From Pseudobutyrivibrio ruminis HUN009 (GTDB lineage: Bacteria > Bacillota > Clostridia > Lachnospirales > Lachnospiraceae), in assembly GCF_000703005.1 (NCBI RefSeq), contig NZ_JNLH01000001.1, positions 2,039,001 to 2,103,000 on the forward strand: DNA of 64,000 nucleotides, read 5' to 3'. Position 1 is the first letter of the stretch; every line of letters starts with the position of its first letter. Positions 26,420 to 37,091 of this stretch are shown here, in pieces. The position numbers and the translations under genes are program-made. The notes below the pieces were generated by a model, which worked only from the letters and a program-made list of their open reading frames with translations, had not been told where the DNA came from and did no database searches.

Positions 26420-26913
26420 CAATTTTAATGGAAAGCGAAACAGAAGTTGATTTCGACTTCGATTATGAGAAAGTTGCAAAAGATGTGGTGAATACTGCTT
26501 TGGATTATATGAAATTCCCTTTCGAAACTGAAGTAAGCATCACTCTGACAGACAACGATGGTATACAGGTAATCAATAAAGAATTTAGAGATATTGATGC
26601 ACCTACCGATGTATTATCATTCCCTATGATTGAGTACGAAAAACCGGGTGATTTTTCAAAAATCGAAGAGAATGATGATTTATTTAACCCTGAGACAGGA
26701 GAAGTAATTCTTGGAGATATAGTTCTTAATATTCCTCGTATTCATGCGCAAGCAGAGGAATATCAGCATTCAAATCTCAGAGAGTATGCTTTTCTTATAG
26801 CCCATAGTATGTTACATTTAATGGGGTTTGATCACATGACAGAGGAGGAAGCTTCTGTTATGGAACAAAAACAAAGGGAGATATTAAACATACTAAATAT
26901 ATCTCGAGATTAA
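26416..26913 (+). CDS. ybeY: Endoribonuclease YbeY
   Basis: 165 residues. The zinc site reads HSMLHLMGFDH (HxxxHxxxxxH), with Ser where most members have Gly after the first His. The family motif DAPTDVLSFPM lies near residue 61. YbeY matures the 16S rRNA 3' end and takes part in ribosome quality control. The ATG overlaps the upstream stop (ATGA), indicating coupling. Neighbours phoH and the pgpH relative are the standard context. Confidence 0.96.
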   Translation: MTILMESETEVDFDFDYEKVAKDVVNTALDYMKFPFETEVSITLTDNDGIQVINKEFRDIDAPTDVLSFPMIEYEKPGDFSKIEENDDLFNPETGEVILGDIVLNIPRIHAQAEEYQHSNLREYAFLIAHSMLHLMGFDHMTEEEASVMEQKQREILNILNISRD

Positions 26914-26933
26914 TGAAAAGGAGACACTAATCT

Positions 26934-28067
26934 ATGAAAAAACAATTAGTATCCGCATTGCTTGTTTTGAGTATGTGCACATCATTGATTGCCTGCGGTA
27001 AAGATGAAGCAGACAATACAGCGGCTGATGATACAGCAAGCAATACAGTACAGGAGGTAGTTGAGCCAGTTGATGATTCTGCAGCTTTTTGGGATCAGGT
27101 TTCAGAAGACGGCAAGGTTCGAAGCTACTTAACTGGTGATTGGGTTGATGCTGAGTATGGCAGACAGCGCCCGGTTGCAGTTATGATTGAGAACACAAAG
27201 GCATGTTTACCACAGTATGGTATTGGTAATGCTGGTGTTATCTATGAATGCGTTGTTGAAGGTGGAATCACTCGTATGATGGCCATCTTTGATGATTATT
27301 CAGGATTAGACCAGATTGGTAATATCCGTAGTTCACGTCCTTATTACGTATATTTTGCTAGTGAGTATGATGCTATTTACATGCATGCAGGTGGTAACCC
27401 AGCAGCATTCGAGCTTATTGATGACAAGAATCTTGTAGACAACATCAATGCTCTTACAGTAGAAGGTACAAAGGGTAAGGCAGCTGCTTTCAGAACTGGT
27501 AAGGGTGAGCATACACTTTATACAAATTCTGATGGTATTGCAAAGGGTATTGAAAAGCTTGGATATGACACAGAGCTTCCAGCAAACTATGAGCCTCATT
27601 TCACATTCGCAGCTGATGGTAATGATCTTTCAAGCGGCGAGGATTGCCAGGCTATCCAGCTTTACTACTACACAAACAAGCCTTATTGGATTTACAACGA
27701 GGATGATGGTTTATACTACAGATATGAGTTCAATCAGAAGCAGGTTGACGCTATTACAGGCGAGCAGCTTACAGCTAAGAACATTATTATTCAGAATGTA
27801 GAGTGGTGGACATATGAAGGATCTCAGTATCTTGGATACCTCCTTTCATACAACACAGGTACTGGTAAGTACATCTCTAATGGAAAGATGATTGATATTG
27901 TTTGGTCAAAAGATGGTGATACAGATATTACACATTATTACGACTTAAACTCAGGTGAAGAGATTCAGCTTAATGTTGGTGTGACTTGGATTCAGGCGTG
28001 CCAGCGTGATTACACAGATGAAACTGTATACTATGCAGATAAATCAGAATTTAGTAAGGCAAATTAA
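26934..28067 (+). CDS. DUF3048 (YerB-like) lipoprotein
   Basis: 377 residues. A type II signal peptide ends in the lipobox SLIACG, with Cys near residue 21. A short acidic linker leads into the DUF3048 domain: RPVAVMIENTKACLPQYGIG, then VYECVVEGGITRMMAIF and RSSRPYYVYFASEYDAIY. The C-terminal part carries VWSKDGD and a terminal beta-rich segment, as in YerB. It is therefore anchored to the outer face of the membrane. Function is unknown in this family. An AAAGGAGA site precedes the ATG. The flippase gene starts 7 nt after its stop. Confidence 0.9.
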   Translation: MKKQLVSALLVLSMCTSLIACGKDEADNTAADDTASNTVQEVVEPVDDSAAFWDQVSEDGKVRSYLTGDWVDAEYGRQRPVAVMIENTKACLPQYGIGNAGVIYECVVEGGITRMMAIFDDYSGLDQIGNIRSSRPYYVYFASEYDAIYMHAGGNPAAFELIDDKNLVDNINALTVEGTKGKAAAFRTGKGEHTLYTNSDGIAKGIEKLGYDTELPANYEPHFTFAADGNDLSSGEDCQAIQLYYYTNKPYWIYNEDDGLYYRYEFNQKQVDAITGEQLTAKNIIIQNVEWWTYEGSQYLGYLLSYNTGTGKYISNGKMIDIVWSKDGDTDITHYYDLNSGEEIQLNVGVTWIQACQRDYTDETVYYADKSEFSKAN

Positions 28068-28074
28068 TTAGTTT

Positions 28075-29757
28075 ATGAATGCTAAAAAAAGGCGTAGCGA
28101 TACCGGCTTTTTAATGCAGGGATCAATTCTTGCTATGGCTTCAATTATCAGTCGTATTGTGGGACTCATTTACAGAGTCCCACTTACGGCTACTATTGGA
28201 AAGACAGGAAATGATTATTACGGTACCGCTTATGAAATTTACAACATAATATTACTTATATCTTCTTATAGCATACCTCTCGCGGTATCAAAGCTAGTTT
28301 CAGCGAGAATAGCCAAAGGGCACATTAAGGACGCAACTAAGGTTTTACATGGCGCCCTTCTTTTTGCGTTTATAAGTGGTGGTATTGCATCCATAGTAGT
28401 ATTCTTTGGAGCAGAGTTCTTCACAGGTACTGTTTTAAAGACACCTCTTGCGGCTATTGCTTTAAAGGTTTTGGCACCTACACTTCTGGTAGTTGCTATT
28501 CTTGGTGTATTCAGAGGCTTTTTCCAAGGCCTTGGTACAATGATTCCAAGTGCTATTTCTCAAATAGGAGAGCAGTTGGTTAATGCTGTTGTTTCTGTAG
28601 TGGCAGCAACTATATTATTCAGCTACGGAAAAAAGGTTGGCGGTGTTTTAGGTAATGTTTCAGATTATGCAGCTGCTTTTGGTGCGGCTGGTGGAACACT
28701 TGGAACATCTACAGGTGCTTTGTTTGCTCTTTGCTTTATTTTATTCATTTTCTTTGCTTTCAAGAAGGTCCTTAAGAAAATGATAAAGAAGGATAGACAT
28801 AAGCATTTTGAAACCTTTGGGGATATTTTACCTGTTTTAATTATGACAATAATCCCTGTACTGCTTAGTACAACGGTTTACAATATAAGCTCTATAATTG
28901 ATCAGGGTATTTTCAAAAATCTTGCTTTGTTGCAGGGCTATGATTCAAAGGTTACCAGTGAATCATGGGGTGTGTTCACTGGTCAGTATAAGGTCCTTAT
29001 AAATGTACCTTTGGCAATTGCGTCTTCTATGGCTGCATCTACGGTTCCTAGTTTGACTGCTGCTTTCAATTCCAATGACAAAGAAGTAGTTAAAAGACAG
29101 ATTAACGCAGCTAATAGATTTGTTATGGTAATTGCCTTCCCATGTGCTGTAGGTCTAATGGTACTTGCTTCACCAATTATGCTTTTGTTATTTAATGATG
29201 CTGAAAGTTCATCAGCATTAATGCTTATTATTGGTGGATGTTCGGTTGTTTTTTATTCCCTTTCAACTCTTTCCAATGGAATTCTTCAGGGAATTGATAA
29301 AATGACTATCCCTGTAAAGAATGCACTTATTGCACTTGTTGCCCATGTGGCACTTTTGTTTGTGTTGATGGAAGTATTTAAACTACACATCTATGCAGTA
29401 ATCATTGCTAATGCTTTTTATGCACTTATGATGTGCTTCCTTAATCAATCGGCAGTTCTTAGATTCTCTGGAGCAAGGATTGATGTTAAAAAGGTTGTAC
29501 TTGCACCTCTTGAAGCATCAGCTCTTATGGGACTAGTAGTTTACCTTATTTATCATATGCTGGATGCCATTTTGCTGATTGGTATGTCAGAAAAGGTAGC
29601 GAACCTTTTTGCTTGTGTTGTCTCTATAGTTGTTGGAGCTATCGTTTACTTTGTATCGATGCTTCTCTTTAAGGGTATAGATGAGGAAACACTTTTAAAA
29701 TTCCCAGGTGGAACAAGACTTTGTCAGATAGCATATAATTTACATTTGTTGAGGTAG
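28075..29757 (+). CDS. MOP-superfamily flippase (YtgP/SpoVB-like)
   Basis: 560 residues with about 14 hydrophobic helices, starting with a basic N-terminus and GFLMQGSILAMASIISRIVGLIYR, which is typical of the SpoVB/YtgP branch. Proteins of this group flip lipid-linked sugars; YtgP (Amj/MurJ partner in Bacillus) handles lipid II. In this core setting a peptidoglycan precursor flippase is likely, but a polysaccharide exporter cannot be excluded. The Shine-Dalgarno is poor. It is followed 4 nt later by a flavoprotein gene. Confidence 0.85.
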   Translation: MNAKKRRSDTGFLMQGSILAMASIISRIVGLIYRVPLTATIGKTGNDYYGTAYEIYNIILLISSYSIPLAVSKLVSARIAKGHIKDATKVLHGALLFAFISGGIASIVVFFGAEFFTGTVLKTPLAAIALKVLAPTLLVVAILGVFRGFFQGLGTMIPSAISQIGEQLVNAVVSVVAATILFSYGKKVGGVLGNVSDYAAAFGAAGGTLGTSTGALFALCFILFIFFAFKKVLKKMIKKDRHKHFETFGDILPVLIMTIIPVLLSTTVYNISSIIDQGIFKNLALLQGYDSKVTSESWGVFTGQYKVLINVPLAIASSMAASTVPSLTAAFNSNDKEVVKRQINAANRFVMVIAFPCAVGLMVLASPIMLLLFNDAESSSALMLIIGGCSVVFYSLSTLSNGILQGIDKMTIPVKNALIALVAHVALLFVLMEVFKLHIYAVIIANAFYALMMCFLNQSAVLRFSGARIDVKKVVLAPLEASALMGLVVYLIYHMLDAILLIGMSEKVANLFACVVSIVVGAIVYFVSMLLFKGIDEETLLKFPGGTRLCQIAYNLHLLR

Positions 29758-29761
29758 TTTT

Positions 29762-30976
29762 ATGAATACAGATGAAAAGGTATATGATGTTTGTATAATA
29801 GGTGCCGGATTTTCAGGACTTGTTCTCGCAATCAAACTTGCGAGAGCAGGTCTTTTGGTATGTTTAGTGGAATTAAATCGTATAGTTGGCAGAAGAATTT
29901 TATCTACTGGCAATGGCCGATGCAACTTCACAAACAGCAGAATGGGGGCTCAATATTATTATAGCAATCACAGCCTTGATTTTATTTCAGATAATCATAA
30001 TGATTTGCGCCAATTTCTTAATGAATTAGGGGTGTACGACAAGGATTTGGATGGATATTATTATCCAATTACAAATCAAGCTAAGACAGTTAGAGAAGCA
30101 CTTGAAAATGAAATTAGTTTTCTTGGTATCGATGTTCTTCTTGATAATAGAGTTACAGAAGTATCAAAAGCAGATTTATTTAAAGTTACTACCTCTAGAA
30201 CTATCGTAAATGCGAAGAAGGTTTGCGTTGCTTCAGGTGGGCTTGCTGCTGCAACTCTTGGTTCTTCTAAAATCGGTTATAAAATAGCACAAAGCTTTAA
30301 AATGAAGACAACTAAGCTTTCGCCGGCCCTTGTTGGTGTTAAATCTTCAAGCCAATGCTTAAAAGAATTAGCAGGAGTTAGAGCCTCAGGAGTTGTTTCG
30401 TACAAGGATTACAGTTGCGAGGGAGAAATCCAGTTCAATAAGGATAGTGTTTCAGGATATCCTATCATGTGCATCAGCCGTTTTATCGGTTTTGATGAGC
30501 TTGATAAAAAGCTATCGGATTTACGAATTGATTTTATTCCTTACCTTTCTGCGGAAGCTTTGAAAGAGGAATTGACAAAAAGATTTAAGCGTAATCCAAA
30601 AGCAACAATTCTGACTGCGTTGGTTGGTCTTTGTAATGAAAAAGCTATTGAACAGGTGGTTAGTTATTCTCGAATTTATGGTGATACAACTGTTGATTGT
30701 TTAGATGAAGAGGATTTAGAGAATCTTGTTTACTTCTTCAAGAATTTCACAATCTCTGTAGATGGAACAAAGGGCTTTGACAGTGCTCAGGTCACTGCTG
30801 GAGGTGTTGATTTATCAGAAATCGATACTTCTTCAATGGAATCACTGAAGTGTAAAGGTTTATATTTTACAGGTGAAGTTTTGGATGTAGATGGAATATG
30901 CGGAGGATACAATCTCAATTGGGCATATACATCTGCTGATATAGCATCCAAATCAATAATAAAGGAATTACAATGA
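29762..30976 (+). CDS. HI0933/BaiN-family FAD-dependent oxidoreductase
   Basis: 404 residues. The N-terminal FAD-binding motif is VCIIGAGFSGLVLAIKLARAG, followed by the family hallmark STGNGRCNFTNS near residue 49. The C-terminal GGYNLNWAYTSADIAS closes the FAD fold. HI0933-like flavoproteins are widespread; BaiN acts on bile-acid intermediates in gut clostridia, and other members have no known substrate. GAGGTAG precedes the ATG. The last codons overlap the next flavoprotein by 4 nt, so the two are translated as a pair. Confidence 0.92.
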   Translation: MNTDEKVYDVCIIGAGFSGLVLAIKLARAGLLVCLVELNRIVGRRILSTGNGRCNFTNSRMGAQYYYSNHSLDFISDNHNDLRQFLNELGVYDKDLDGYYYPITNQAKTVREALENEISFLGIDVLLDNRVTEVSKADLFKVTTSRTIVNAKKVCVASGGLAAATLGSSKIGYKIAQSFKMKTTKLSPALVGVKSSSQCLKELAGVRASGVVSYKDYSCEGEIQFNKDSVSGYPIMCISRFIGFDELDKKLSDLRIDFIPYLSAEALKEELTKRFKRNPKATILTALVGLCNEKAIEQVVSYSRIYGDTTVDCLDEEDLENLVYFFKNFTISVDGTKGFDSAQVTAGGVDLSEIDTSSMESLKCKGLYFTGEVLDVDGICGGYNLNWAYTSADIASKSIIKELQ

Positions 30977-32559
30977 TTAGAATTGATCAAGTTAAAGTAG
31001 AGGTATCAGGACAAAAAGCTGATTTAAAACAGATAATTGCAAAGAAGTTAAAGGTCAGCGAAGGTGAAATCAAGTCTTTAGAAATTTTAAAGAAGTCTGT
31101 AGATGCCAGAAAAAAGCCAATTATTTACTTCGTATATTCGGTAATTGTTCAATTATCAAATGATAATGAAAAGAGAATATTGGCTAAATTTAAAAAAGAT
31201 AACAATATAAATAGTTATGTTCCTAAAGCTTACAATATGCCAAAAGCATCAGATTGGACTGGCGATAGACCTATTGTAATTGGTGCTGGACCTGCTGGAT
31301 TATTTGCAGCATATATTCTTGCTTTAAACAACCTTAATCCTATAGTTTTTGAACGAGGAAAAAAGGTTGATGAAAGAACTGCTGATGTTTTGAAATTCTG
31401 GGAGACTGGAATTCTTGATACCACATCTAATGTACAGTTTGGCGAGGGCGGTGCTGGTACATTTTCAGACGGCAAGCTAAATACCCTTGTAAATGACAAA
31501 TTGGGACGTAACAAATTTGTACTTGATACATTTGTTAAATTTGGTGCTAACAGTAACATTTTGTACGATTACAAGCCTCATATCGGCACAGATGTTTTAA
31601 AAAATGTTATTGCAAATATGAGAGATGAAATCATTAGACTTGGTGGCGAGTTCTTATTTGGTACAGCTGTCGATGGATTTATTATCGAAAATGAAAAAAT
31701 CACTGGTGTAAAAGCAGGTGATAAAACCTACAAATCAAATCATGTGATTCTTGCAGTAGGACATAGCGCAAGAGATACATTCAAAATTCTCCATGAATCA
31801 GGTATTTATATGGAGGCAAAGGATTTTGCTGTAGGATTTAGAATCGAGCATCCACAGGAGATGATTTCTCGAAGCATGTATGCTGATGGTTACAAAAATC
31901 TTGAGCCTGCTCCATATAAGCTTGCAACAAATCTTGATAATGGACGTGGCGTTTATTCATTCTGTATGTGTCCAGGTGGCTTTGTTGTTAATTCATCCTC
32001 AGAGGAAAATAGGCTTGTTGTTAATGGTATGAGCTATTCGAAGCGAGATAGCAAAAATGCCAACAGCGCTATTGTAGTATCAGTTGGTGGGCGAGAGTTT
32101 GATAAAACCAATCCTCTTGCAGGTGTAGAATATCAGCGCTCTCTTGAAGAAAAAGCATTTAGCTTGTGTAATGGAAAAATTCCACAGCAGCTGCTTGGAG
32201 ATTTTAAACTAAAGAAATTTTCTTCTAGCTTCGGTGATTTTGCCTCTGAAACAAAGGGGCAGACAGCATTTGGATTGCTATCTGATATATTTTCTCAGGA
32301 AATATACCAGTCTATTATTGACGGCATAGGTGTTTTTGGGACTAAAATAAAAGGGTTCGATAGAGATGATGCGATTTTTTCTGGGGTTGAAAGTAGAACT
32401 TCTTCTCCAGTAAGAATTAGTCGTGATGAATTCTATCAGGCTAACATAAAAGGTCTATATCCTTGCGGAGAGGGTGCAGGCTATGCAGGCGGTATAACAT
32501 CTGCTGCAATGGACGGAATGAAAGTTGCAGAAGCTGTTATATCCAACATGAATTTATAA
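30973..32559 (+). CDS. FAD-dependent dehydrogenase, COG2509 type
   Basis: 528 residues. An N-terminal domain of about 90 residues precedes the FAD site PIVIGAGPAGLFAAYILA (about 97-114). The family blocks FGEGGAGTFSDGKLNT near 157 and FCMCPGGFVVNSSSE near 333 are present, as is the C-terminal PCGEGAGYAGGITSAAMDG. The family is broadly conserved in Firmicutes, with no agreed substrate. It overlaps the previous oxidoreductase by 4 nt (ATGA) and lies 18 nt before mutS. Confidence 0.92.
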   Translation: MIRIDQVKVEVSGQKADLKQIIAKKLKVSEGEIKSLEILKKSVDARKKPIIYFVYSVIVQLSNDNEKRILAKFKKDNNINSYVPKAYNMPKASDWTGDRPIVIGAGPAGLFAAYILALNNLNPIVFERGKKVDERTADVLKFWETGILDTTSNVQFGEGGAGTFSDGKLNTLVNDKLGRNKFVLDTFVKFGANSNILYDYKPHIGTDVLKNVIANMRDEIIRLGGEFLFGTAVDGFIIENEKITGVKAGDKTYKSNHVILAVGHSARDTFKILHESGIYMEAKDFAVGFRIEHPQEMISRSMYADGYKNLEPAPYKLATNLDNGRGVYSFCMCPGGFVVNSSSEENRLVVNGMSYSKRDSKNANSAIVVSVGGREFDKTNPLAGVEYQRSLEEKAFSLCNGKIPQQLLGDFKLKKFSSSFGDFASETKGQTAFGLLSDIFSQEIYQSIIDGIGVFGTKIKGFDRDDAIFSGVESRTSSPVRISRDEFYQANIKGLYPCGEGAGYAGGITSAAMDGMKVAEAVISNMNL

Positions 32560-32577
32560 GAATAGGTGGGATAATAA

Positions 32578-35187
32578 TTGGCTGAATACACTCCAATGAT
32601 GCAGGAGTATCTTAAAACAAAAGCGGAATATGAAGATTGTATCTTATTTTACCGTCTAGGTGATTTTTATGAGATGTTTTTTGAAGACGCAAAGACTGCA
32701 TCTAGAGAACTTGAATTGACACTTACAGGAAAGTCTTGCGGAGCAGAAGAACGTGCACCTATGTGCGGAGTTCCTTTCCATGCTGCAGACACATATATTA
32801 ATCGATTGGTTGCAAAGGGCTACAAAGTTGCTATTTGTGAGCAGGTGGAGGATCCCAAAGAAGCAAAGGGGCTTGTTAAAAGAGAAGTAATCAGAGTAGT
32901 TACTCCTGGTACAAACATCGATCAGCTTGCACTTGAGGAAGGAAGCAATAATTACATCATGTCCTTGTATTATACAAAAGGTGTGATTGGTATTGCCTGT
33001 TGTGATGTTTCTACTGCTGATTTCTATCTGACTGAGGTAAACGAAACTAGAAAGCTTACAGATGAGCTCTACAGATTTACTCCAGCTGAAATAATCTACA
33101 GCAAATCGATTTACGAATCAGGAATAGATATTACTGATTATGCAGACAAATTAAATATCGCTCTTACTCAGCTTGATGAATCTTACTTTGATGACACTTT
33201 AAGCACGCGTGAGCTTTTGAATCATTTCAAGGCCCATTCCTTAGAGGGATTAGGTTTAATCGATTTTTCTGTTGGTAAGGTATCTGCAGGTTCTTTGTTA
33301 CTTTACTTAAAAGAGACTCAGAAATCTGAGCTTACACATTTAACACATATCACTCCATATACAGATGGCAAGTTTATGCTGATTGACAGCTCTACACGCA
33401 GAAATCTTGAATTAACAGAGACAATGCGAGATAAACAAAAGCGTGGATCACTTCTTTGGGTTTTGGATAAAACTAAAACTGCAATGGGTGCAAGACAGCT
33501 TAAGAGCTTTATTGAACAGCCGCTTGTATCGGTAGATGAAATCATAAAAAGACAGGATGCTATCGAAGATATAAACGGTTCTTTGATTGACAGAGAAGAA
33601 CTTAGAGAATATCTTTCATCAGTTTATGATTTAGAGCGTCTTATTACAAAAATCACATATCAATCTGCCAATCCTAGAGATTTAATTGCTTTTAAGCAAT
33701 CTATCGGCATGCTTGCTCCAATCAAAACATTGCTTGATGGCTTCCATTCACATTTAATCAGGGATTTAAATGCAAGCATCGATGATCTTAAAGATTTATA
33801 TGTGCTTATTGATAATGCTATTGCTGAGGAACCACCAATCAGTTCCCGTGATGGCGATATTATAAAGACCGGATACAACGAAGAAGTAGACAGACTTCGT
33901 TCTGCCAAGATAGATGGCAAGCAGTGGCTTGCTGAGCTTGAAGCAAAAGAGCGTGATAAGACCGGAATTAAAAACCTAAAGATCAAGTTCAACAAGGTTT
34001 TTGGATTTTATCTTGAGGTTACAAATTCATATAAGGATTTGGTTCCTGATTATTACGTAAGAAAGCAGACTCTTACTAATGCTGAACGTTATTACACACC
34101 TGAGCTTAAAGAGCTAGAAGATAGCATTTTAGGCGCAGAAGATAGATTAAATACTATCGAGTATGAATTTTTTAAAGCAGTAAGAGATACAATTGCTGGA
34201 GAAGTAGATAGAATTCAGATTAGTGCAAAGGCTATTGCAACACTTGATGCAATTATTTCTCTTGCAGTTGTTGCTGAAAAGAATCACTATGTGAGACCGG
34301 TAATCAATAATCGTGGAGTATTAGATATCAAGGAAGGGCGTCATCCTGTTGTTGAGCAGATGATAAATGCTGACCAGTTCATATCTAACGATTGTTATTT
34401 GGATCAGGATTCCAACACCATCGCAATTATTACAGGCCCTAATATGGCTGGTAAATCTACATATATGAGACAGGTTGCACTTATTGTGCTTATGGCTCAA
34501 ATTGGTAGTTTTGTTCCCGCTTCTAGCGCCACAATTGGTGTTGTAGATAGAATCTTTACCAGAGTAGGTGCATCAGATGATTTATCAACTGGTCAGTCTA
34601 CATTCATGGTAGAGATGAATGAAGTAGCTAATATTTTGCATAATGCTACTAGCAAATCACTTTTGATTCTTGATGAGATAGGCCGTGGAACTTCCACATA
34701 TGATGGACTTTCAATTGCATGGTCTGTTGTAGAGCATGTGGCTTATAACATTGGTGCAAAGACTTTATTTGCAACACATTACCACGAACTTACAGAGTTG
34801 GAAGGTCAGATAAAAGGAGTTCATAATTACTGCATCGCAGTACAGGAAATGGGAGAGGATATTATATTCCTTAGAAAAATCATTTCTGGCGGCGCAGATC
34901 AAAGCTATGGTATACAGGTAGCCAGACTGGCAGGCTTGCCTGAGGAGGTGCTTTCAAGGGCACGTACAATCGTAGATTCTTTAAACGAAAATGATATTGC
35001 TGCAGTTTCTGACAAGATTGCACTTCAGGAAAAATTCGAAGAAAAGCTCAAAGAAGCTACTGGATTAGAGATTTCTGAATCTGAGGCACAGATAATTACA
35101 GAGCTAAAGAATCTTGATGTTACAAAGATTACTCCCCTTGAAGCTATGAACATATTGTTTGAGTATCACAATAAGGTGAAGGAATAA
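32578..35187 (+). CDS. mutS: DNA mismatch repair protein MutS
   Basis: 869 residues. The start is TTG 32578, with AGGTGGG upstream. The mismatch-reading FYE motif appears in RLGDFYEMFFEDA (about 25-37). The ATPase has Walker A GPNMAGKST near 620, the dimer signature STFMVEMNE and Walker B LLILDEIGRGTSTYDG. MutS recognises mismatches and recruits MutL. Its last base is the first of mutL (TAATG), so the two are strictly coupled. The short C-terminal tail fits bacterial MutS1. Confidence 0.98.
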   Translation: MAEYTPMMQEYLKTKAEYEDCILFYRLGDFYEMFFEDAKTASRELELTLTGKSCGAEERAPMCGVPFHAADTYINRLVAKGYKVAICEQVEDPKEAKGLVKREVIRVVTPGTNIDQLALEEGSNNYIMSLYYTKGVIGIACCDVSTADFYLTEVNETRKLTDELYRFTPAEIIYSKSIYESGIDITDYADKLNIALTQLDESYFDDTLSTRELLNHFKAHSLEGLGLIDFSVGKVSAGSLLLYLKETQKSELTHLTHITPYTDGKFMLIDSSTRRNLELTETMRDKQKRGSLLWVLDKTKTAMGARQLKSFIEQPLVSVDEIIKRQDAIEDINGSLIDREELREYLSSVYDLERLITKITYQSANPRDLIAFKQSIGMLAPIKTLLDGFHSHLIRDLNASIDDLKDLYVLIDNAIAEEPPISSRDGDIIKTGYNEEVDRLRSAKIDGKQWLAELEAKERDKTGIKNLKIKFNKVFGFYLEVTNSYKDLVPDYYVRKQTLTNAERYYTPELKELEDSILGAEDRLNTIEYEFFKAVRDTIAGEVDRIQISAKAIATLDAIISLAVVAEKNHYVRPVINNRGVLDIKEGRHPVVEQMINADQFISNDCYLDQDSNTIAIITGPNMAGKSTYMRQVALIVLMAQIGSFVPASSATIGVVDRIFTRVGASDDLSTGQSTFMVEMNEVANILHNATSKSLLILDEIGRGTSTYDGLSIAWSVVEHVAYNIGAKTLFATHYHELTELEGQIKGVHNYCIAVQEMGEDIIFLRKIISGGADQSYGIQVARLAGLPEEVLSRARTIVDSLNENDIAAVSDKIALQEKFEEKLKEATGLEISESEAQIITELKNLDVTKITPLEAMNILFEYHNKVKE

Positions 35188-37091
35188 TGGGAAAAATTAA
35201 TTTACTTAGCCAGGAAACTATTGACAAAATCGCAGCAGGAGAGGTTGTTGAAAGACCTGCTTCTGTTGCAAAAGAGCTTATAGAAAACAGTATTGATGCT
35301 GGTGCAACAGCTATTTCTGTTGAGATTAAAGGCGGTGGAATCGAATATCTTCGTATAACCGATAATGGCTCTGGAATTGAAAAGGATCAAATCCAAATCG
35401 CATTTTTGCGTCATTCAACCAGCAAAATCGAAAATGCTGCTGATTTAGCCAATGTTAGATCATTGGGATTTAGAGGAGAGGCTTTATCCAGCATTTCTGC
35501 TGTAGCTAAAGTCGAGCTTATTACAAAAACTAAGGATTCCTTACTTGGTGCATCCTACATTATCGAAGGTGCAAAAGAAGTATCTCTTACTGATATTGGA
35601 GCGCCAAATGGCACCACATTTATTATCAGACAGCTATTCTTTAATACTCCAGCTAGAAAGAAGTTTTTAAAATCTGAAAGTACTGAAGGAAGCTATGTAT
35701 TTGATGTTGTTGAGCATTTGGCTTTATCCCATCCAGAGATTTCATTTAAGTTCTTGCTTAACGGCAAAGAAAAGCTTATGACTTCAGGTAATGGTGTGCT
35801 TTCAGATACCATATATCAGATTTATGGACGTCAGATAGCATCCAATGTTTTGGAGATAAATTACAAAGATGAGAGAGTTTCAATCAACGGCTTTATTGGA
35901 AAATCAGTTATTGCTAGAGGAAATCGAGCTTTCGAGCATTTCTTTGTAAACAATAGATATATTAAAAGTGGCAACCTTTCCAGAGCTTGTGAGGAAGGCT
36001 ATTACGGCTTTCTAATGGGACATCAGTATCCGTTCTTTGTTATTAATATTAATTTCGAAGATGGCGCTGTAGATGTTAATGTTCACCCAACAAAGCAAGA
36101 GGTTAGATTCGAGGATGAAGCATATATTCTTGAGATTCTAACTAAAGTTATAAATGACCGTCTTAGAAAAAGGGAAGATGTCCTTGAAGCTCATATTGAC
36201 GAGCCTAAAGCATCGGCTCCAGCGCCTGTAATTGAAACATATACAGAGTTTGTTTCTAAGCCAGCTGTAGAACAGGAATCAGATTCATCTTCATATGAAG
36301 TGTCCAATGATTCCGTATCTGAAAAGGAATCTGAAATTATCCCTCCTGTAAAGGTAAAGCTTCCTGAACCATTCGAAAAGGATAGACTTGAAAAGATAAA
36401 AGCTCAGGTTACAAGCCAGATTCGTCAGGATACTCCTTACGAAAAGAAATTTGCTGAGAATAATCTAGACAAAACAAAGTATGAGCAGATTAGCTTTCTT
36501 AAGCAGGAAGCTGTTAAAGAGCACAAAATAATAGGGCAGGTATTTGATACATATTGGATTATTGAATATGATAAAAATATGTATATCATAGACCAGCATG
36601 CTGCTCATGAGAAAGTTCTTTTTGAAAAGACAATGGCGCGTCTTAAAAACAACGAAATGACTTCTCAGATGGTTAGCCCACCTGTTATTATTTCATTGTC
36701 ACCTCAGGATGTTCTTTTGTTTGAAAACTATCATGAGGCTTTTGAAAAGCTTGGATTTAGAGTGGAATCCTTTGGAGGAAATGAGCTTGCTATCAATGGA
36801 GTTCCAGGTAACCTCTTAAATCTGGATCCAAAGACATTTTTCCTTGAGATACTTTCAGATTGTGAAAGCTTCAAGGCATCAGATTCATTTGACATGATTG
36901 TTGAGAGAGTGGCTTCTATGTCATGTAAGGCTGCTGTAAAGGGTAATAATAAGCTTTCTATTCCGGAGATTAAAACCCTAATCGATGATTTATTAAAGCT
37001 TGATAATCCATATCATTGTCCTCATGGCAGACCAACAATGATTTCATTTTCAGAATATGAATTAGCAAAGAAATTTAAAAGGATTGTTTAA
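35187..37091 (+). CDS. mutL: DNA mismatch repair endonuclease MutL
   Basis: 634 residues. The N-terminal GHKL ATPase shows ELIENSIDAGAT, DNGSGI and GFRGEALSSI. A low-complexity linker (about 345-440) leads to the C-terminal endonuclease domain. This domain carries the nicking motif DQHAAHEKVLFE (DQHA-x2-E-x4-E) near residue 473 and the zinc-site motif CPHGRP near the end. MutL here is thus the nicking type used where no MutH exists. It overlaps mutS and miaA by one base on each side. Confidence 0.98.
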   Translation: MGKINLLSQETIDKIAAGEVVERPASVAKELIENSIDAGATAISVEIKGGGIEYLRITDNGSGIEKDQIQIAFLRHSTSKIENAADLANVRSLGFRGEALSSISAVAKVELITKTKDSLLGASYIIEGAKEVSLTDIGAPNGTTFIIRQLFFNTPARKKFLKSESTEGSYVFDVVEHLALSHPEISFKFLLNGKEKLMTSGNGVLSDTIYQIYGRQIASNVLEINYKDERVSINGFIGKSVIARGNRAFEHFFVNNRYIKSGNLSRACEEGYYGFLMGHQYPFFVININFEDGAVDVNVHPTKQEVRFEDEAYILEILTKVINDRLRKREDVLEAHIDEPKASAPAPVIETYTEFVSKPAVEQESDSSSYEVSNDSVSEKESEIIPPVKVKLPEPFEKDRLEKIKAQVTSQIRQDTPYEKKFAENNLDKTKYEQISFLKQEAVKEHKIIGQVFDTYWIIEYDKNMYIIDQHAAHEKVLFEKTMARLKNNEMTSQMVSPPVIISLSPQDVLLFENYHEAFEKLGFRVESFGGNELAINGVPGNLLNLDPKTFFLEILSDCESFKASDSFDMIVERVASMSCKAAVKGNNKLSIPEIKTLIDDLLKLDNPYHCPHGRPTMISFSEYELAKKFKRIV